Source: Periplaneta americana
Taxonomy: Eukaryota > Arthropoda > Insecta > Blattodea > Blattidae
Length of the DNA: 64,000 bases
Assembly (NCBI RefSeq): GCF_040183065.1
Contig: NC_091131.1
Span: forward strand, 12,486,800-12,550,799
Direction of reading: 5' to 3'
Position 1 is the first letter of the stretch. Each line of letters begins with the position of its first letter. The position numbers and the translations under genes were made by a program. Below, piece by piece: positions 62,690 through 64,000 of this stretch. The notes beneath the pieces are model-generated. The model was not told where the DNA came from. It searched no databases and saw only the letters and a list, made by a program, of their open reading frames with translations.

Positions 62690-62945
62690 AATCAAATTCT
62701 TCATGGATACACTTTGTTGCAGTAAAAGTTGCGTGGATTTCTTCTTATTGTGAGTTGCACTGCCCGTATATGCTTATCGCGACCCACATGTTGTTGAACA
62801 GTGAATTTTCTTTTGGCTGATACCTTTGTTTCGCATAACTTACAAAATAATGCTTCACCATCCATATAGAAAACATCATCTCCAAATTCAGATACAGTCT
62901 GTCTTAACTGACAAGATTTTAGATGGCTTTATTTTAGGCATGGGT
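62690..62945 (-). pseudogene. hAT BED/CGGBP1-like zinc-finger relic
   Basis: Minus strand: 'MPKIKPSK', then after a frameshift 'RQTVSEFGDDVFYMDGEALF' and 'CKLCETKVSAKRKFTVQQHV'. This parallels the N-terminus of the intact hAT transposase at 30695 ('FCNLCQC...VQQH'). The remainder is absent. Confidence 0.65.
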
Positions 62946-62949
62946 GAAT

Positions 62950-63405
62950 GAAACTATGAAAACTAACACCAAACATTCCTCTCTGAAAATCTCTCATTAA
63001 CTAAATCTATGGCAGTGAAAATAACAAATCAAACTCGATAGGAATAACTACTTTCAACATGTATGTACATTGTCAAATGGCATGTTGTTATTTTTATTAA
63101 TGTGAATTAATTTAATATTTTGCAAAAAGAAAAAAAAGAGAAGGGCCAGAAAAAGAAGTAAAATGCGAAAACAATGACAAGAAATGACTTAAAACTTGAA
63201 AAATAGAAAATATGACGAAAAAATGCACAATAGAATTAATATTTTTATAACCAGAAGTTCGTGTTCAGGATTTTAATACTTGTGAGCAATGGATACTGAT
63301 GAGAAAAAAAAAAAGATGACATATCATCAAAATTCGGACCCTGCTTATGAAATAAAGTCGGTATTTAACACTTTGAGTCCAGAAGACTTATATCACTGTT
63401 GCATG
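62950..63405. other. Unassigned DNA
   Basis: A-rich; no gene recognised. Confidence 0.45.
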
Positions 63406-63417
63406 CACATACCTAAG

Positions 63418-63678
63418 GTCCACACCTGTGGAGTAATGGTCAGCGCGTCTGGCCGCGAAACCAGGTGGCCCGGGTTCGAATCCTGGTGGGGGCAAGTTAC
63501 CTGGTTGAGGTTTTTTCCGGGGTTTTCCCTCAACCCAATACGAGCAAATGCTGGGTAACTTTCGGTCCTGGACCCTGGACTCATTTCACCGGCATTATCA
63601 CCTTAATTTCATTCAGACGCTAAATAACCTAGATGTTGATACAACGTCGTAAAATAACCCCCCCCCCCAAAAAAAAAA
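63418..63678 (+). mobile_element. SINE family A copy 8 with 11-bp TSD
   Basis: Complete. ACATACCTAAG flanks it at 63407-63417 and 63679-63689. It ends with a C8 run before the A tail. Confidence 0.94.
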
Positions 63679-63736
63679 ACATACCTAAGTTTTTACTAGG
63701 AGTTCATATACCTGCATAATCGGATAAAGTCACATT

Positions 63737-63900
63737 GGGTTGGTTAGCTGAGTGGTTTAAGATGCACAAGATATGTCTGGCCAGTATATCGTGCCTAAGA
63801 TCACAGGTTCGCTTCCCAGCCACTGCAGTCAATTGAGCCTGTGGTAAGGGATGGGAAGGGTCCATGTAAAACAGTTGGTGTAATGGTACACATGGAAGCT
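63737..63900 (+). mobile_element. tRNA-derived SINE, family D
   Basis: 'GGTTAGCTGAGTGG' (A box, Ser/Leu-like) and 'GGTTCGCTTCCCAG' (B box) with a body to about 63900. Confidence 0.6.
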
Positions 63901-64000
63901 GATGGGGGTTTCAGTTGAATGCAGTTGAAATGATTTTGCTACTTTTTAAGAAAAAAAAATTACAATATAGGCCCTAAAAACTTCAAAATTGTTTTTAAAT

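Overview
This 64 kb window is animal genomic DNA, most likely from a cockroach (Blattodea). The species hint comes from memory, not a search: a tRNA-derived SINE of about 250 bp that starts near 'CCACACCTGTGGAGTAACGG' occurs 8 times. This SINE and the 'RLRWAGHVARMG' retrotransposon ends seen here are, as far as I recall, very common in Periplaneta americana. Supporting signs are AT-rich sequence, introns with GT/AG borders, abundant transposable elements, (TTA)n and (TA)n microsatellites, and an arthropod-type sodium channel.

Two host genes are visible. (1) The terminal exon of a C2H2 zinc-finger gene lies on + at about 4662-5585. (2) A large DEG/ENaC (pickpocket-like) sodium channel gene lies on the minus strand. 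Its last six coding exons are at 54168-54067, 52055-51866, 49469-49407, 41744-41636, 36585-36482 and 26631-26366. All splice phases match and together they give an uninterrupted 277-residue C-terminal half. The N-terminal exons were not found and probably lie beyond 64000. About 27 kb of intron separates only 834 bases of coding sequence.

Layout. 1-4 kb: SINEs and non-LTR fragments. 4.6-5.6 kb: zinc-finger exon. 6-26 kb: a patchwork of DNA transposons (hAT, mariner, Harbinger-like, Tigger-like, MITEs), 5'-truncated LINEs, foldback SINEs and a palindromic pair of Penelope-like fragments. 26.4-54.2 kb: the channel gene. Its introns hold an LTR-like block, a Helitron with an apparently intact hAT transposon inside it, LINEs, a 3.3 kb 67-bp minisatellite, a 3.3 kb transposon of unassigned type at 45959-49269, and further MITEs. 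54.3-64 kb: a mariner copy with three catalytic aspartates readable, a hAT-type MITE, a foldback element, LINE/SINE nests and more MITEs.

The best candidates for something undescribed are: the 45959-49269 transposon, with a DDE-like protein and seven GTAACAAAYGTTAC near-palindromes clustered near both ends; a four-copy MITE family with 7-bp target duplications; the intact hAT with perfect 8-bp target duplications; and the minisatellite with higher-order structure and a likely ancestral single unit next to a channel exon.
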